Below are positions 25,164 to 33,507 of a stretch of DNA of 64,000 nt, one piece after another (the first letter of the stretch is position 1; each line of letters begins with the position of its first letter). Source of the stretch: Alloalcanivorax gelatiniphagus (lineage in GTDB: Bacteria > Pseudomonadota > Gammaproteobacteria > Pseudomonadales > Alcanivoracaceae). The position numbers and the translations under genes are program-made. The stretch lies in assembly GCF_005938655.1 (NCBI RefSeq), contig NZ_VCQT01000036.1:62001-126000 (forward strand). The letters are read 5' to 3'. The notes under the pieces are model-generated. The model saw only the letters and a list, made by a program, of their open reading frames with translations. It did no database searches and was not told where the DNA came from.

Positions 25164-26507
25164 ATGGCCCGCAAGCTGTTTATCCAGACCCACGGCTGCC
25201 AGATGAACGAATACGACTCCACCCGCATGGCGGATCTGTTGGGGTCGAGCCACGATCTGCAGCCCACGGACAATCCGGAAGAGGCGGACGTGTTGCTGCT
25301 CAACACCTGCTCGATCCGCGAGAAAGCCCAGGAGAAGGTGTTCCATCAGCTGGGCCGCTGGAAGCGTCTGAAGGACCGCAACCCGGACCTGATTATCGGC
25401 GTGGGGGGCTGCGTGGCCAGCCAGGAAGGCGAGGCGATCCGTGAGCGCGCCCCCTATGTGGACGTGGTGTTCGGCCCGCAGACCCTGCACCGCCTGCCCG
25501 GCCTGATCACCCAGGCCGCCAGCACCCGGTCCCTGGCCATCGACGTGACCTTCCCGGAAATCGAGAAATTCGACAATCTGCCGGAACCCAGCGTGGACGG
25601 CCCCAGCGCCTTCGTGTCGATCATGGAAGGCTGCTCCAAGTACTGCACCTTCTGCGTGGTGCCCTACACCCGGGGCGAGGAAGTGAGCCGTCCGGTGCAG
25701 CCGGTGCTCGACGAGATCCGCCATCTCGCCGACCTGGGGGTGCGCGAGGTCAACCTGCTGGGCCAGAACGTGAACGCCTACCGGGGCCGGGGCGCCAACG
25801 GCGAGACCCTGGATTTCGCCGAGCTGTTATTGCTGGTGCGTCAGATCGACGGCATCGACCGCATCCGCTACACCACCAGCCACCCGATGGAATTCTCCGA
25901 CGCCCTGATCGAGGTGTACCGGGAGATTCCGGAACTGGTGGATCACCTGCATCTGCCGGTGCAGTCCGGCTCCGACCGGATTCTGGCGCTGATGAAGCGC
26001 AACCACACCGCGTTGGAGTACAAGGCCAAGCTGCGCAAGCTGCGCCGCATCCGCCCGGACATCTCCTACAGCTCCGATTTCATCATCGGCTTCCCCGGCG
26101 AAACCGACGCGGATTTCGAGGCGACCATGAACCTGATCGCCGACATCGGCTACGACGCCTCGTTCAGCTTTATCTACAGCCCGCGCCCCGGCACCCCGGC
26201 GGCGGACCTGCCGGACGACGTGCCCATGGAGGTCAAGAAGGAGCGCCTGCGCATTCTGCAGCAGCGCATCAACCAGCAGGCCCTGGATATTTCCCGCAAG
26301 ATGGTGGGCACCACCCAGCGCATCCTGGTGGACGGCTTCTCCAAGAAGGACCCGGGCCAGCTCAAGGGCCGCACCGAGAACAACCGGGTGGTGAACTTCA
26401 CCAGTGACGATATCGACCTGATCGGCGATTTCGTGGACGTGGAGATCCTGGAAGCGCTGCCCAACTCCCTGCGCGGCGGCTTGAAAGCGTTTTCCGAAGC
26501 CGGCTGA
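25164..26507 (+). CDS. miaB: tRNA-2-methylthio-N6-dimethylallyladenosine synthase
   Basis: 447 residues. UPF0004 domain with [23 protein letters not shown] and [10 protein letters not shown], then radical [18 protein letters not shown] (CxxxCxxC, 4Fe-4S), and a C-terminal TRAM domain (about residues 380-440). It adds a methylthio group to i6A37 of tRNAs. The chosen ATG has the family N-terminus ([11 protein letters not shown]). In many relatives miaB directly precedes ybeZ, ybeY and lnt; here 9 kb of sulfate-transport and sigma genes lie between. Confidence 0.95.
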   Translation: MARKLFIQTHGCQMNEYDSTRMADLLGSSHDLQPTDNPEEADVLLLNTCSIREKAQEKVFHQLGRWKRLKDRNPDLIIGVGGCVASQEGEAIRERAPYVDVVFGPQTLHRLPGLITQAASTRSLAIDVTFPEIEKFDNLPEPSVDGPSAFVSIMEGCSKYCTFCVVPYTRGEEVSRPVQPVLDEIRHLADLGVREVNLLGQNVNAYRGRGANGETLDFAELLLLVRQIDGIDRIRYTTSHPMEFSDALIEVYREIPELVDHLHLPVQSGSDRILALMKRNHTALEYKAKLRKLRRIRPDISYSSDFIIGFPGETDADFEATMNLIADIGYDASFSFIYSPRPGTPAADLPDDVPMEVKKERLRILQQRINQQALDISRKMVGTTQRILVDGFSKKDPGQLKGRTENNRVVNFTSDDIDLIGDFVDVEILEALPNSLRGGLKAFSEAG

Positions 26508-26521
26508 AGGCTTGGGATTGT

Positions 26522-26629
26522 TGTAGGAGCGACTGGGCGGCACTCCGCTTCAGTCGCGATCAACGGTGGCGAACGCCGCGACCCGCCTGAAGATGGCGCC
26601 GGGCCATCGCGACTGAAGTCGCTCCTACA
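26522..26629. repeat. REP pair with one long-loop copy
   Basis: Copy 1 (26522-26560) is the long form: TAGGAGCGACT, then GGGCGGCACTCCG, then CTTCAGTCGCGAT. Copy 2 (26606-26629) is the short form in inverse orientation. Both use the GCGAC/GTCGC stem. Lies 15 bp after miaB. Confidence 0.88.
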
Positions 26630-26712
26630 CAGCGCGGTCCGGCCCGGGGAGTCGCCGCCGGCGGGCGGCATCCGTTGCTCATATTGAAATTCCAAATTCG
26701 TTTAAGCGTGTT

Positions 26713-26741
26713 CTTTATTTAAACCGGCGGTTATATAAACT
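26713..26741 (+). promoter_or_regulatory. Sulfate-uptake promoter element, copy 1
   Basis: CTTTATTT, 12 bp, ATATAAACT. The same layout recurs at 32604-32632 before cysW. The second half can serve as a -10. It lies 36 bp before the start of the sulfate-binding protein gene. A CysB-type activator is a plausible reader; this is inference. Confidence 0.55.
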
Positions 26742-26777
26742 GGCGTCCATTCCACTCTTTCCGCAAGGAGCCGACAA

Positions 26778-27779
26778 ATGCGTGTTTGGCTGACCGCCGC
26801 TTTGCTGTCCCTGGCCTCCCTGGCCGGTGCCCAGCAGACCATTCTCAACAGTTCCTACGATATCGCCCGGGAACTGTTCCAGGCCTATAACCCGGAATTC
26901 CAGGCCCACTGGAAGGAAAAAACCGGTGAGGACATCACCATCAAGCAGTCCCACGCCGGCTCCTCCAAGCAGGCCCGCGCCATCCTTCAGGGTCTGGACG
27001 CGGACGTGGTGACCTTCAACCAGGTCACCGACGTGAACGTGCTCCACGACAAGGGCAACCTGATTCCGGCGGACTGGAACACCCGGCTGCCGAACAACTC
27101 CAGCCCCTACTACTCCACCACCGCCTTCCTGGTGCGCAAGGGCAACCCCAAGAACATCCAGGGCTGGGCCGATCTGGCCAAGGACGGGGTGAACGTGGTG
27201 TTCCCCAACCCCAAGACCTCCGGTAATGGCCGCTACACCTACCTGGCCGCCTGGATGGCCGCCGAGGAACGGTTCGACGGCGACGAGGAAAAAATCCGCG
27301 ACTACATGGCCCACTTCCTGGCCAATGTGTCGGTGTTCGACTCCGGCGGCCGGGGCGCCACCGTGACCTTCGCCGACCGGGAAATCGGCGACGTGCTGAT
27401 CAGCTTCGAGTCCGAGGTCAACAACATCCGCAAACAGTACGGCACCGGCGACTACGAGGTGGTGGTACCCAAGACGTCCGTGCTGGCGGAATTCCCGGTC
27501 ACCGTGGTGGACAAGGTGGTGGACAAGCGCGGTACCCGCGAGGTGGCCACCGAGTACTTGGAATACCTGTACAGCAAGAACATTCAGCAGCTGCTCACCA
27601 CCTTCAACTACCGGGTGCACAATCCGGAAGTGGTGAAGGCCACCGAGGACCAGTTCCCGCCGGTGAAGCTGCTCAAGGTCGAGGATTACTTCGGTTCCTG
27701 GGAAAACGCCCAGCAGACCCACTTCGCCTCCGGCGGCGAACTCGACAAACTTCAGGCCAAGGCACGGAGCCTGCGTTAA
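26778..27779 (+). CDS. Sulfate ABC transporter periplasmic binding protein
   Basis: 333 residues. Signal peptide (about 1-19), then the Sbp/CysP pattern: [34 protein letters not shown] (sulfate-contact region), [27 protein letters not shown] and [17 protein letters not shown]. It captures sulfate or thiosulfate in the periplasm for the CysTWA transporter. The next gene, the permease CysT, starts at the adjacent base. Named sbp or cysP in relatives. Confidence 0.93.
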   Translation: MRVWLTAALLSLASLAGAQQTILNSSYDIARELFQAYNPEFQAHWKEKTGEDITIKQSHAGSSKQARAILQGLDADVVTFNQVTDVNVLHDKGNLIPADWNTRLPNNSSPYYSTTAFLVRKGNPKNIQGWADLAKDGVNVVFPNPKTSGNGRYTYLAAWMAAEERFDGDEEKIRDYMAHFLANVSVFDSGGRGATVTFADREIGDVLISFESEVNNIRKQYGTGDYEVVVPKTSVLAEFPVTVVDKVVDKRGTREVATEYLEYLYSKNIQQLLTTFNYRVHNPEVVKATEDQFPPVKLLKVEDYFGSWENAQQTHFASGGELDKLQAKARSLR

Positions 27780-28616
27780 TTGGCGATCCTGCGCACCCGA
27801 CATTCGGTTCTGCCCGGCTTCACGCTCAGCTTCTCGCTGAGCGTGTTGTTTATCTCTCTGGTGATCCTGGTGCCGCTGTCCGGGCTGGTGCTGCATGTCA
27901 GTGATATGAGCTGGGACCGCTACTGGTCGGTGATCAGCAACCCGCGCAGTCTGGCCAGCTTCAAGGTCACGGTGCTGGCCGCCGCCGGCGCCAGCCTGAT
28001 CAACGCCGTGGTCGGCATGCTGCTGGCCTGGGTGCTGGTGCGCTACCGCTTCCCCGGCCGCCGGGTCATGGACGCCCTGGTGGACCTGCCCTTCGCCCTG
28101 CCCACCGCCGTGGCCGGCCTGACCCTGTCGGCCCTGTTCGCCGCCAACGGCTGGCTCGGCCAGTGGTTCGAGGCCGTCGGCATTCCGGTGGCCTACACGC
28201 CGCTGGGCATCATGATCGCCATGAGCTTCACCAGCCTGCCGTTCGTGGTGCGCGCGGTGCAGCCGGTGCTGGAAGACCTGACCCCGGACGTGGAAGAAGC
28301 CGCCGCCACCCTGGGCGCCTCACCCATGGCGTCGTTCTTCAAGGTGGTGCTGGCGCAACTGATGCCGGCCCTGCTCACCGGCACCGCCCTGGCGTTTACC
28401 CGCAGCCTGGGCGAATACGGCGCGGTGATCTTTATCGCCGGCAACATGCCGTTCGAAACCGAAATCATTTCGCTGCTGGTGAACATCCGTCTGGAAGAAT
28501 ACGACTTCGCCGCCGCCAGCGCCCTGGCATCGGTGATCCTCGGCGCATCGCTGGTTCTGTTGTTCGGGATTCAGGTGGTGCAGGGGCGGATGATCAAGCG
28601 CTGGCAGGGGGGCTGA
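27780..28616 (+). CDS. cysT: Sulfate ABC transporter permease CysT
   Basis: 278 residues, six membrane helices, ABC permease (BPD_transp_1) type. Family segment PGFTLSFSLSVLFISLVIL, DLPFALPTAVAGLTL, then the EEAAATLGASPMASFFKVVL coupling loop. It has no ATG; TTG at 27780, directly after the TAA of the binding-protein gene, gives the normal N-terminus. Its partner permease CysW and the ATPase CysA are not next but 4 kb downstream, across a minus-strand cassette. The final A of the stop is the first base of a REP element. Confidence 0.92.
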   Translation: MAILRTRHSVLPGFTLSFSLSVLFISLVILVPLSGLVLHVSDMSWDRYWSVISNPRSLASFKVTVLAAAGASLINAVVGMLLAWVLVRYRFPGRRVMDALVDLPFALPTAVAGLTLSALFAANGWLGQWFEAVGIPVAYTPLGIMIAMSFTSLPFVVRAVQPVLEDLTPDVEEAAATLGASPMASFFKVVLAQLMPALLTGTALAFTRSLGEYGAVIFIAGNMPFETEIISLLVNIRLEEYDFAAASALASVILGASLVLLFGIQVVQGRMIKRWQGG

Positions 28617-28675
28617 TCGCGGCTGAAGCCGCTCCTACAACCGCTAATCCACGTAGGAGCGGCTTCAGCCGCGAT
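28616..28675. repeat. REP pair after cysT
   Basis: Inverted short REP copies (28616-28639 and 28653-28675), stem GCGGC/GCCGC. The first copy overlaps the cysT stop; the second joins directly to the 7-mer array. Confidence 0.9.
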
Positions 28676-28849
28676 GCAAGCTGCAAGCTGCAAGCTGCAA
28701 GCTGCAAGCTGCAAGCTGCAAGCTGCAAGCTGCAAGCTGCAAGCTGCAAGCTGCAAGCTGCAAGCCAGAACAGCGTGACACCCCCTAAAAGCCCGTCAAG
28801 CCTCTCTGGAGGTGTTTTGCTTGTAGCTTGAAGCCTGCAGCTTAAAGCT
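28675..28849. repeat. Thirteen-copy heptad array and inverse partner
   Basis: TGCAAGC is repeated 13 times without a mismatch from 28675 to 28765. After a 53-bp spacer, 28819-28849 read in reverse gives degenerate heptads AGCTTTA, AGCTGCA, GGCTTCA, AGCTACA, able to pair with the first array. It fills the tail-to-tail gap between cysT and the anti-sigma gene. The stretch CTGCAGGCTTCAAG here (reverse strand) is shared with 17401-17414. Confidence 0.88.
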
Positions 28850-28854
28850 CTCCC

Positions 28855-29532
28855 CTATATCTCCACCGCCCGCCCGATAAACAACACCGGCCCGGTGGGA
28901 CGATCCTTGGGCGAGCCGCCCTGCGGTTCCAGGGTCAGTTCGAACAGTTGGCCGCTTTCCACGCCGCCCACCTGGCTGGCGGGGATCACCAGGGTGCGGC
29001 CCGGTTGCACCAGGCCCAGGGAGCGGGGGCCGGGGGCGTTGTTTTCCAGGGTCCAGAACTGCACGCTGCGGTCGCTGGCGTACTGGCCTTCCACCAGGGG
29101 CGTAAGCCGCAGGTCGCCGTTGTCGGAGACGGTAACGCGCCAGCCCGGATTGGCCGCCTCACCGGGGGCCTGCAGCACAACGGTGTAGACCGGCGCCGGG
29201 GCGCGCAGGGGCCCGGCCAGCAACACCACCGCCACCAGCAGCGCGGCACTCACCGTGCGCCATAGCGAGGCACTGGCCCAGCCGGCCCGCCACCAGGGCT
29301 GGGCCAGGCCGGCCTGGCGCGCCACCCGCCGCCAAAGATGGGGCGGCAGGCGCTCCTCCGGCAGCAATTCGGCGGCGCCGGTCCAGGCTTCGCGCCAGTG
29401 CTGGGCGAGCCGGGCCGCCTCCGCGTCCAGCGCCAGCCAGCGTTCGATTTCCTGCACACGCTCGCCCTGATGCAAGCCGAGCACGTACTCGGCGATCAGC
29501 AGCCGGCGCTCTTGAGGGTGGTCGGGAATCAT
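28855..29532 (-). CDS. Anti-sigma factor (RskA-like)
   Basis: 225 residues. N-terminal zinc-less anti-sigma segment (RRLLIAEYVLGLHQGERVQEIERWL), one membrane helix (about residues 93-112), then an extracytoplasmic RskA-type domain: WTLENNAPGPRSLGLV, FELTLEPQGGSP and a final GPVLFIGRAVEI. It would hold the cognate ECF sigma factor at the membrane. The start ATG at 29532 overlaps the sigma stop (ATGA). Its signal is unknown; the lipoprotein encoded in the same unit is a candidate. Confidence 0.88.
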   Translation of the reverse strand: MIPDHPQERRLLIAEYVLGLHQGERVQEIERWLALDAEAARLAQHWREAWTGAAELLPEERLPPHLWRRVARQAGLAQPWWRAGWASASLWRTVSAALLVAVVLLAGPLRAPAPVYTVVLQAPGEAANPGWRVTVSDNGDLRLTPLVEGQYASDRSVQFWTLENNAPGPRSLGLVQPGRTLVIPASQVGGVESGQLFELTLEPQGGSPKDRPTGPVLFIGRAVEI

Positions 29533-30155
29533 AGCCTCAGGCACTCCTCAAGGCCCTTCAGGCCGGAGCGAATCCGGCTTTTGATGGTGCCCAGGGGCAC
29601 CGCCAGGTGTTCGGCGATCTGTTCATAGGTATAGCCCAGATAGAACGCCATCAGGATCGGCCGCCGGCGTTCGCCACGCAAGCCACGCAGGCACAGGCGC
29701 AGGGCCCGGTCGCGGCGCTCATCCAGGGAGCACTGCTCCGGGGAGGGCCCGGGGTCGGGCCAGTCGTCGCCGGGCAGGTCGTCATGGCGCTGGTGCCGCG
29801 CGCCCCGATACTGACTGAGCAGGCGCAGCCGCAGAATGCCGTGCAGCCAGGCCCGGGCGCTGCCCCGTTCGCTGTGGAAGCGATCCGCATTGCTCCAGGC
29901 CTGCACGAAGGTTTCCTGCACCGCGTCCTCGGCGGCCCCGCTGTCGCCGGTGAACCGGCGGGCCAGGGCCAGAAGTCGCGGTGCTTCTCGAAGATAGAGC
30001 CGATGGAAGGCGCCGCGATCTCCGCCGGCACTGGCCATCAGCAGGGTATTACCGTGTTCCAGGTCTTGCTGGCCGTCATCCATGGCGGGGTCCGGGTGGG
30101 AGGCGTTGACGTGATCGTGCCGGTAAAGACGAGAAGAGACTGTCAAGGCGGTCAT
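29529..30155 (-). CDS. ECF sigma factor (SigK-like)
   Basis: 208 residues. Region 2: LYLREAPRLLALARRFTGD, AEDAVQETFVQAW, HSERGSARAWLHGILRLRL. Region 4: IAEHLAVPLGTIKSRIRSGLKGLEECL, the helix-turn-helix for -35 recognition. It directs RNA polymerase to a small regulon, probably including its own unit. Start ATG at 30155 follows GGGGGTG; later starts (30083) would trim a nonconserved N-terminus. Overlaps the anti-sigma gene by four bases and follows the lipoprotein gene by 62 bp. Confidence 0.9.
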   Translation of the reverse strand: MTALTVSSRLYRHDHVNASHPDPAMDDGQQDLEHGNTLLMASAGGDRGAFHRLYLREAPRLLALARRFTGDSGAAEDAVQETFVQAWSNADRFHSERGSARAWLHGILRLRLLSQYRGARHQRHDDLPGDDWPDPGPSPEQCSLDERRDRALRLCLRGLRGERRRPILMAFYLGYTYEQIAEHLAVPLGTIKSRIRSGLKGLEECLRL

Positions 30156-30173
30156 TGCATCACCCCCGGAAGC

Positions 30174-30211
30174 GCGGGCCGCCCTTCCTTGATCCGGAAG
30201 GGTCGGCCCGC
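30174..30211. other. Strong hairpin between lipoprotein and sigma genes
   Basis: A 15-bp stem with one bulged base: GCGGGCCGCCCTTCC (30174-30188) pairs with GGAAGGG-T-CGGCCCGC (30196-30211), with a 7-nt loop. There is no U-tract, so it may be a processing or stability element that sets the ratio of lipoprotein to sigma mRNA rather than a terminator. Confidence 0.65.
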
Positions 30212-30217
30212 CGGTCC

Positions 30218-32221
30218 TTATTCGGGCGCGCGGCCCAGGTAGTCGGCGATCAGGGATACGGATTCCGGCGACGCCTGGTCATAGCTCAGTGACGGCGCGA
30301 TGTCGCCACCGGCGGAGTCCAGGATGTTGTCGAAGCGCAGTACCTTGCCCTGGGACTTCTCGGCCACGTACAGGTGCTCCCCGTCGAAGGCGATGTCCAC
30401 CGGGTTGCCCAGCATGGTGTTGCCCACGCTGTTGTTGTCGCCGTTGTCGATGCGCACCGCCACATTGGTGATGCCGGCGGCGGTGGACGCGCCGTTCAGC
30501 ACATACAGCTTGCCGTCGGTGGGGTTGGCGCCGCTGCCCACGTCGGACAGGATCAGCTGGTTGGTGGCGGCCACATGGACGATGCCGTGCAGGTTGGTGG
30601 GCGCGGCGAAGGCAACGCCACCCTCGGCGGGGGTGATGATGCGGTCGGCGCCGGAGGCTCCGCGCTCGCTGCTGTAGTTATCGAACACCGCCACGGTGCC
30701 ATCGGTCAGCGCCACATACAGGCGGTCCGCCGCCGGGTCGTAATCCAGGTCCCAGGGCGCCACGGTCAGATCGGTGACGAACAGGGGCTCGGCGTCACCG
30801 CCGGCCTGGGCGCCGAATACCCGCACCGCCGGGTCGCCCTGGTCGGTGACCAGTACCCAACCCCGGCCGTCGGCCACGTCGAAGCCCTTGGGCGCCACCA
30901 GACCGGTGCTGGCCCCCTGGATGGCCCGGTCGCGGCTGTCGTTGGCGGTGTCGCCGTCGCGGTCGGTGGCCAGACGGTTAAGCACCGCCAGCCCGGTATC
31001 AAAGGTCAGGTAGGCATCGCCCATCTGGTTGAACGCCAGACTTTCCCGATCCTGACCGGTGGAGAAGCCGCGCAGCTCACTGGTCAGGCCGGTGTCCAGG
31101 ATCACCACGTCCGGGTCGTCGGGCAGCGCCGGCGGGTTGCTGGTCACCGCGACCCCGGTGAAGGTGACGCCGGTGCTGTCGATGTCGGACAGGCCGGCCC
31201 GCTCATCGCGCTCCAGGATCAGCGCCAGGGATTCCGGCTTGACGCTGTCCACCGCCAGACTGGGGGCCACATTGCCGCTGGCGCCGCTGAACACGTTGCG
31301 ATAGACCAGCACCGCGTCGTTGGATTTTTCCGCGATATAGGCGGTGGTGCCGTCGAGAACCAGATCCACCGGGTTGCCCAGGCGGGTGGCCGGGCCGGCC
31401 ACGGTGCGCGCCGGGGTCACCGAGCCGCTGGCGGTGGAGGCGTTCTCGATCACGTACAGGGCGCCGTCATCGGCGCTGGCGGCGTCGCCCACGTCGGTGA
31501 TCACCAGGGTATCGGTGGCGGCGCGGTAGTCGATGCCATGAATGTTGGAGGGCGTGCCGGCGCTGTCCGGGGTGATGGTGCGCGACGGGGTGGCCATGAA
31601 ACCGCCGGCCACGTAGTCGTCGATTACCAGCACGGTGCCGTTGGTCAGCGCCAGGAACACCCGGTCCGCGTCTTCGTCATAGACCAGGTCCCAGGCGTTG
31701 GCCGGCAAGGCGGTGCTGGCCAGGGGCACGGCGTTCTCGCCGGTGGCGGTGCCGAATACCTCCAGGCTGTTACCGCCCACGTTGGCGGCCATCACCAGGC
31801 CCGCCCGGTGGGCGATGGCGATGCCCTTCAGGGTCATGGAGCCGTCCGCCGGAATGCCACGGTCCAGGCTGGCATCGGGGCTGGCGCCGTCGGCGCGCGT
31901 GGCGATGCGGTCCAGCACCTGCAGGCTGCTGGGGGCGCCGCCGCTGTCGTTGGCGGCGTACAGGTTACCCAGCAGGTCCAGGGCGATGCCTTCGTTGGCG
32001 TCCGCCGCGAAGGTGGAGACCACGTTCAGATTGGCGTCCAGGCGGTCCACCTGGCCGACCATGCCGCCGCCGTTGTGCATCACCAGCAGGGGCGTGCCGC
32101 GCGGGGCCGCGTCGCCGCCCCCCGGCGCCCGCCGGCTGTCGCTGTTGCCGCCACAGGCGGCCAGGGCCACCGCCATCGCCAGGGGCGTCATCCACCCCAA
32201 ACCTTTGCCTTTCGCGTTCAT
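30218..32221 (-). CDS. Lipoprotein with two-fold internal propeller repeat
   Basis: 667 residues. Signal peptide with lipobox ALAAC (Cys about 23), then a Gly/Asp-rich beta-propeller-like protein. Two halves of about 300 residues repeat the same motifs: AWDLVYDEDADRVFLALTNGTV and PWDLDYDPAADRLYVALTDGTV (partial quotes of homologous strands), NIHGIDYRAATDTLVITDVG against NLHGIVHVAATNQLILSDVG, and GNPVDLVLDG against GNPVDIAFDG. It resembles NHL/lactonase-type propellers. The ATG at 32221 follows AAGGAG. First gene of the unit with the sigma and anti-sigma factors; a sensor or target role is inferred from that. Confidence 0.8.
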   Translation of the reverse strand: MNAKGKGLGWMTPLAMAVALAACGGNSDSRRAPGGGDAAPRGTPLLVMHNGGGMVGQVDRLDANLNVVSTFAADANEGIALDLLGNLYAANDSGGAPSSLQVLDRIATRADGASPDASLDRGIPADGSMTLKGIAIAHRAGLVMAANVGGNSLEVFGTATGENAVPLASTALPANAWDLVYDEDADRVFLALTNGTVLVIDDYVAGGFMATPSRTITPDSAGTPSNIHGIDYRAATDTLVITDVGDAASADDGALYVIENASTASGSVTPARTVAGPATRLGNPVDLVLDGTTAYIAEKSNDAVLVYRNVFSGASGNVAPSLAVDSVKPESLALILERDERAGLSDIDSTGVTFTGVAVTSNPPALPDDPDVVILDTGLTSELRGFSTGQDRESLAFNQMGDAYLTFDTGLAVLNRLATDRDGDTANDSRDRAIQGASTGLVAPKGFDVADGRGWVLVTDQGDPAVRVFGAQAGGDAEPLFVTDLTVAPWDLDYDPAADRLYVALTDGTVAVFDNYSSERGASGADRIITPAEGGVAFAAPTNLHGIVHVAATNQLILSDVGSGANPTDGKLYVLNGASTAAGITNVAVRIDNGDNNSVGNTMLGNPVDIAFDGEHLYVAEKSQGKVLRFDNILDSAGGDIAPSLSYDQASPESVSLIADYLGRAPE

Positions 32222-32280
32222 GCTTTTCTCCTTGTTCCACCAGGAATGCATCACTGTGAAGTCGGGCTTCGCGCCCGTTT

Positions 32281-32297
32281 GGAACCGCTCTGGTTCC
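32281..32297. promoter_or_regulatory. GGAACC-N5-GGTTCC palindrome
   Basis: Perfect 6-bp arms, 60 bp upstream of the lipoprotein start. GGAAC is the usual -35 word of ECF promoters, but no good -10 follows at 16-17 bp on the minus strand. It could instead be an operator. Confidence 0.35.
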
Positions 32298-32350
32298 CGG
32301 GGTGATACGCAGCCGGGCGGACTTTGGATGTAACCGAGGGTAAAAAAATG

Positions 32351-32403
32351 TTCGTCGCTCTTTAGCGGGACGCTTTTATCCGGGGCGCGGATCTGTGTGG
32401 GTT
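32351..32403 (+). repeat. Dispersed repeat, short copy
   Basis: Matches the repeat at 49541-49608 (which is in the opposite orientation): TTTAGCGGGACGC, then CCGGGGCGCGGATC and TGTGTGGGT. It ends where the REP at 32409 begins, as if cut short there. A partial relative is at 49218-49265. Confidence 0.65.
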
Positions 32404-32408
32404 GGGGG

Positions 32409-32489
32409 GTAGGAGCGGCTGGGCGGCACTCCGTTTTAGCCGCGATGACGGTGGCGCCGTCGTTTGTCGCGACTAAAGTCGCTCCTACA
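32409..32489. repeat. REP pair with one long-loop copy
   Basis: Long form at 32409-32446 (with the GGGCGGCACTCCG insert) and a short inverse form at 32466-32489 (stem GCGAC/GTCGC). Marks the right side of the sigma cassette. Confidence 0.85.
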
Positions 32490-32603
32490 GAGAGGGGGCG
32501 GAAGGGCGTCGCAGGCAGTATTGCCGTTAACGCGCGATGAACCGCAAACGAAGCGAAAGGTGGCCGGTGATCTAACCGAAGACCCAGATGTTCTAAAACA
32601 GCG

Positions 32604-32632
32604 CTTTATTTTGCTGATACGGAATATAGAAT
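32604..32632 (+). promoter_or_regulatory. Sulfate-uptake promoter element, copy 2
   Basis: CTTTATTT, 12 bp, ATATAGAAT, with the same spacing as 26713-26741, and 41 bp before the cysW start (36 bp for the first copy). The 12-bp spacers differ, so the shared ends look conserved rather than a recent copy. Confidence 0.55.
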
Positions 32633-32673
32633 CGGGGCCCGGCTTTTTACCCCCGAAACGGAGTCACCACCCC

Positions 32674-33507
32674 ATGCCCCGACACTGGCACCAATGGGCC
32701 CTGATCCTGGCCGCCTTCGGCGCCGTGGCGGTGCTGCTGGTGCTGCCGCTGGTGCTGATCTTCAGCCAGGCGTTTTCCCAGGGCGCCACCGTGGTGGCGG
32801 AGAACCTGACCAGCACCGATATGATCAGCGCCATCAAGCTGACCCTGATCGTGGCGCTGGTGACGGTGCCGGTGAACCTGGTGTTCGGCGTGCTGCTGGC
32901 CTGGTGCGTGACCCGCTACGAATTCCGTGGCCGCAAGCTGCTTACCACCCTGATCGATATTCCGTTCGCCATGTCGCCGGTGGTGGCCGGCCTTTGTTAT
33001 CTGGTGGTCTACGGCGGCCAGAGCGTGGTGGGCCAGTGGCTGGACGACACCCTGGGCCTGCAACTGATGTTCGCCCTGCCCGGCATGATCATGGTCACCG
33101 TGTTCGTCACCTGCCCCTATGTGGCCCGGGTACTGATTCCGCTGATGCAGTCCCAGGGCACCGAGGAGGAGGAAGCGGCGATTCTGCTGGGCGCCTCCGG
33201 CTGGCAGGCGTTCTGGTACGTGACCCTGCCGAAGATCCGCTGGGCGCTGCTCTATGGCGTGGTGCTCACCAATGCCCGGGCGGTGGGCGAGTTCGGCGCG
33301 GTGAGCGTGGTGTCCGGGCTGATTCGCGGCGAGACCCTGACCCTGCCGTTGCTGATCCAAATGCTCAACGAGGACTACAACACCGTGGGCGCGTTCACCG
33401 CCGCCGGCCTGCTGGCCGCCCTGGCACTGATCACCCTGCTGCTGAAAACCGTGCTGGAATGGCGCCAGCGCCACAAAATCGATGCCGCCCAGGAGGTAAC
33501 CCCGTGA
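32674..33507 (+). CDS. cysW: Sulfate ABC transporter permease CysW
   Basis: 277 residues, six helices, ABC permease type. [22 protein letters not shown] and [21 protein letters not shown] (the coupling loop) fit CysW. ATG at 32674 follows ACGGAGTC; an open frame upstream to 32464 lacks domain content. It forms the channel with CysT, encoded 4 kb upstream. The stop overlaps cysA by four bases (GTGA). Confidence 0.93.
   Translation: MPRHWHQWALILAAFGAVAVLLVLPLVLIFSQAFSQGATVVAENLTSTDMISAIKLTLIVALVTVPVNLVFGVLLAWCVTRYEFRGRKLLTTLIDIPFAMSPVVAGLCYLVVYGGQSVVGQWLDDTLGLQLMFALPGMIMVTVFVTCPYVARVLIPLMQSQGTEEEEAAILLGASGWQAFWYVTLPKIRWALLYGVVLTNARAVGEFGAVSVVSGLIRGETLTLPLLIQMLNEDYNTVGAFTAAGLLAALALITLLLKTVLEWRQRHKIDAAQEVTP

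Larger units (their letters stand above)
32222..32673. other. Intergenic region between lipoprotein gene and cysW
   Basis: 452 bp without a gene. It holds, in order: a leader for the minus-strand lipoprotein gene; a perfect GGAACC-N5-GGTTCC palindrome (32281-32297); a copy of a dispersed repeat (32351-32403); a REP pair (32409-32489); and the cysW promoter element (32604-32632). An open frame here that continues into cysW has no domain content and was not called. Confidence 0.7.

Noticed and set aside
28675-28765. Possible CRISPR array
   Set aside because: The repeats are contiguous 7-mers without spacers, and there are no cas genes.
28675-28765. A coding repeat (a frame with SCKLQAA units)
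   Set aside because: The frame only reads through because 7-mers make a 21-base period; it continues from antisense or out-of-frame DNA and has no start signal of its own.
32281-32297. Autoregulated ECF promoter for the lipoprotein-sigma unit
   Set aside because: GGAACC fits an ECF -35, but no convincing -10 lies 16-17 bp downstream on the minus strand; only the palindrome is listed.
32464-32673. In-frame N-terminal extension of cysW
   Set aside because: The extra 70 residues have no domain and would cover the promoter element and part of a REP; ATG at 32674 has a ribosome binding site and a family-like start.
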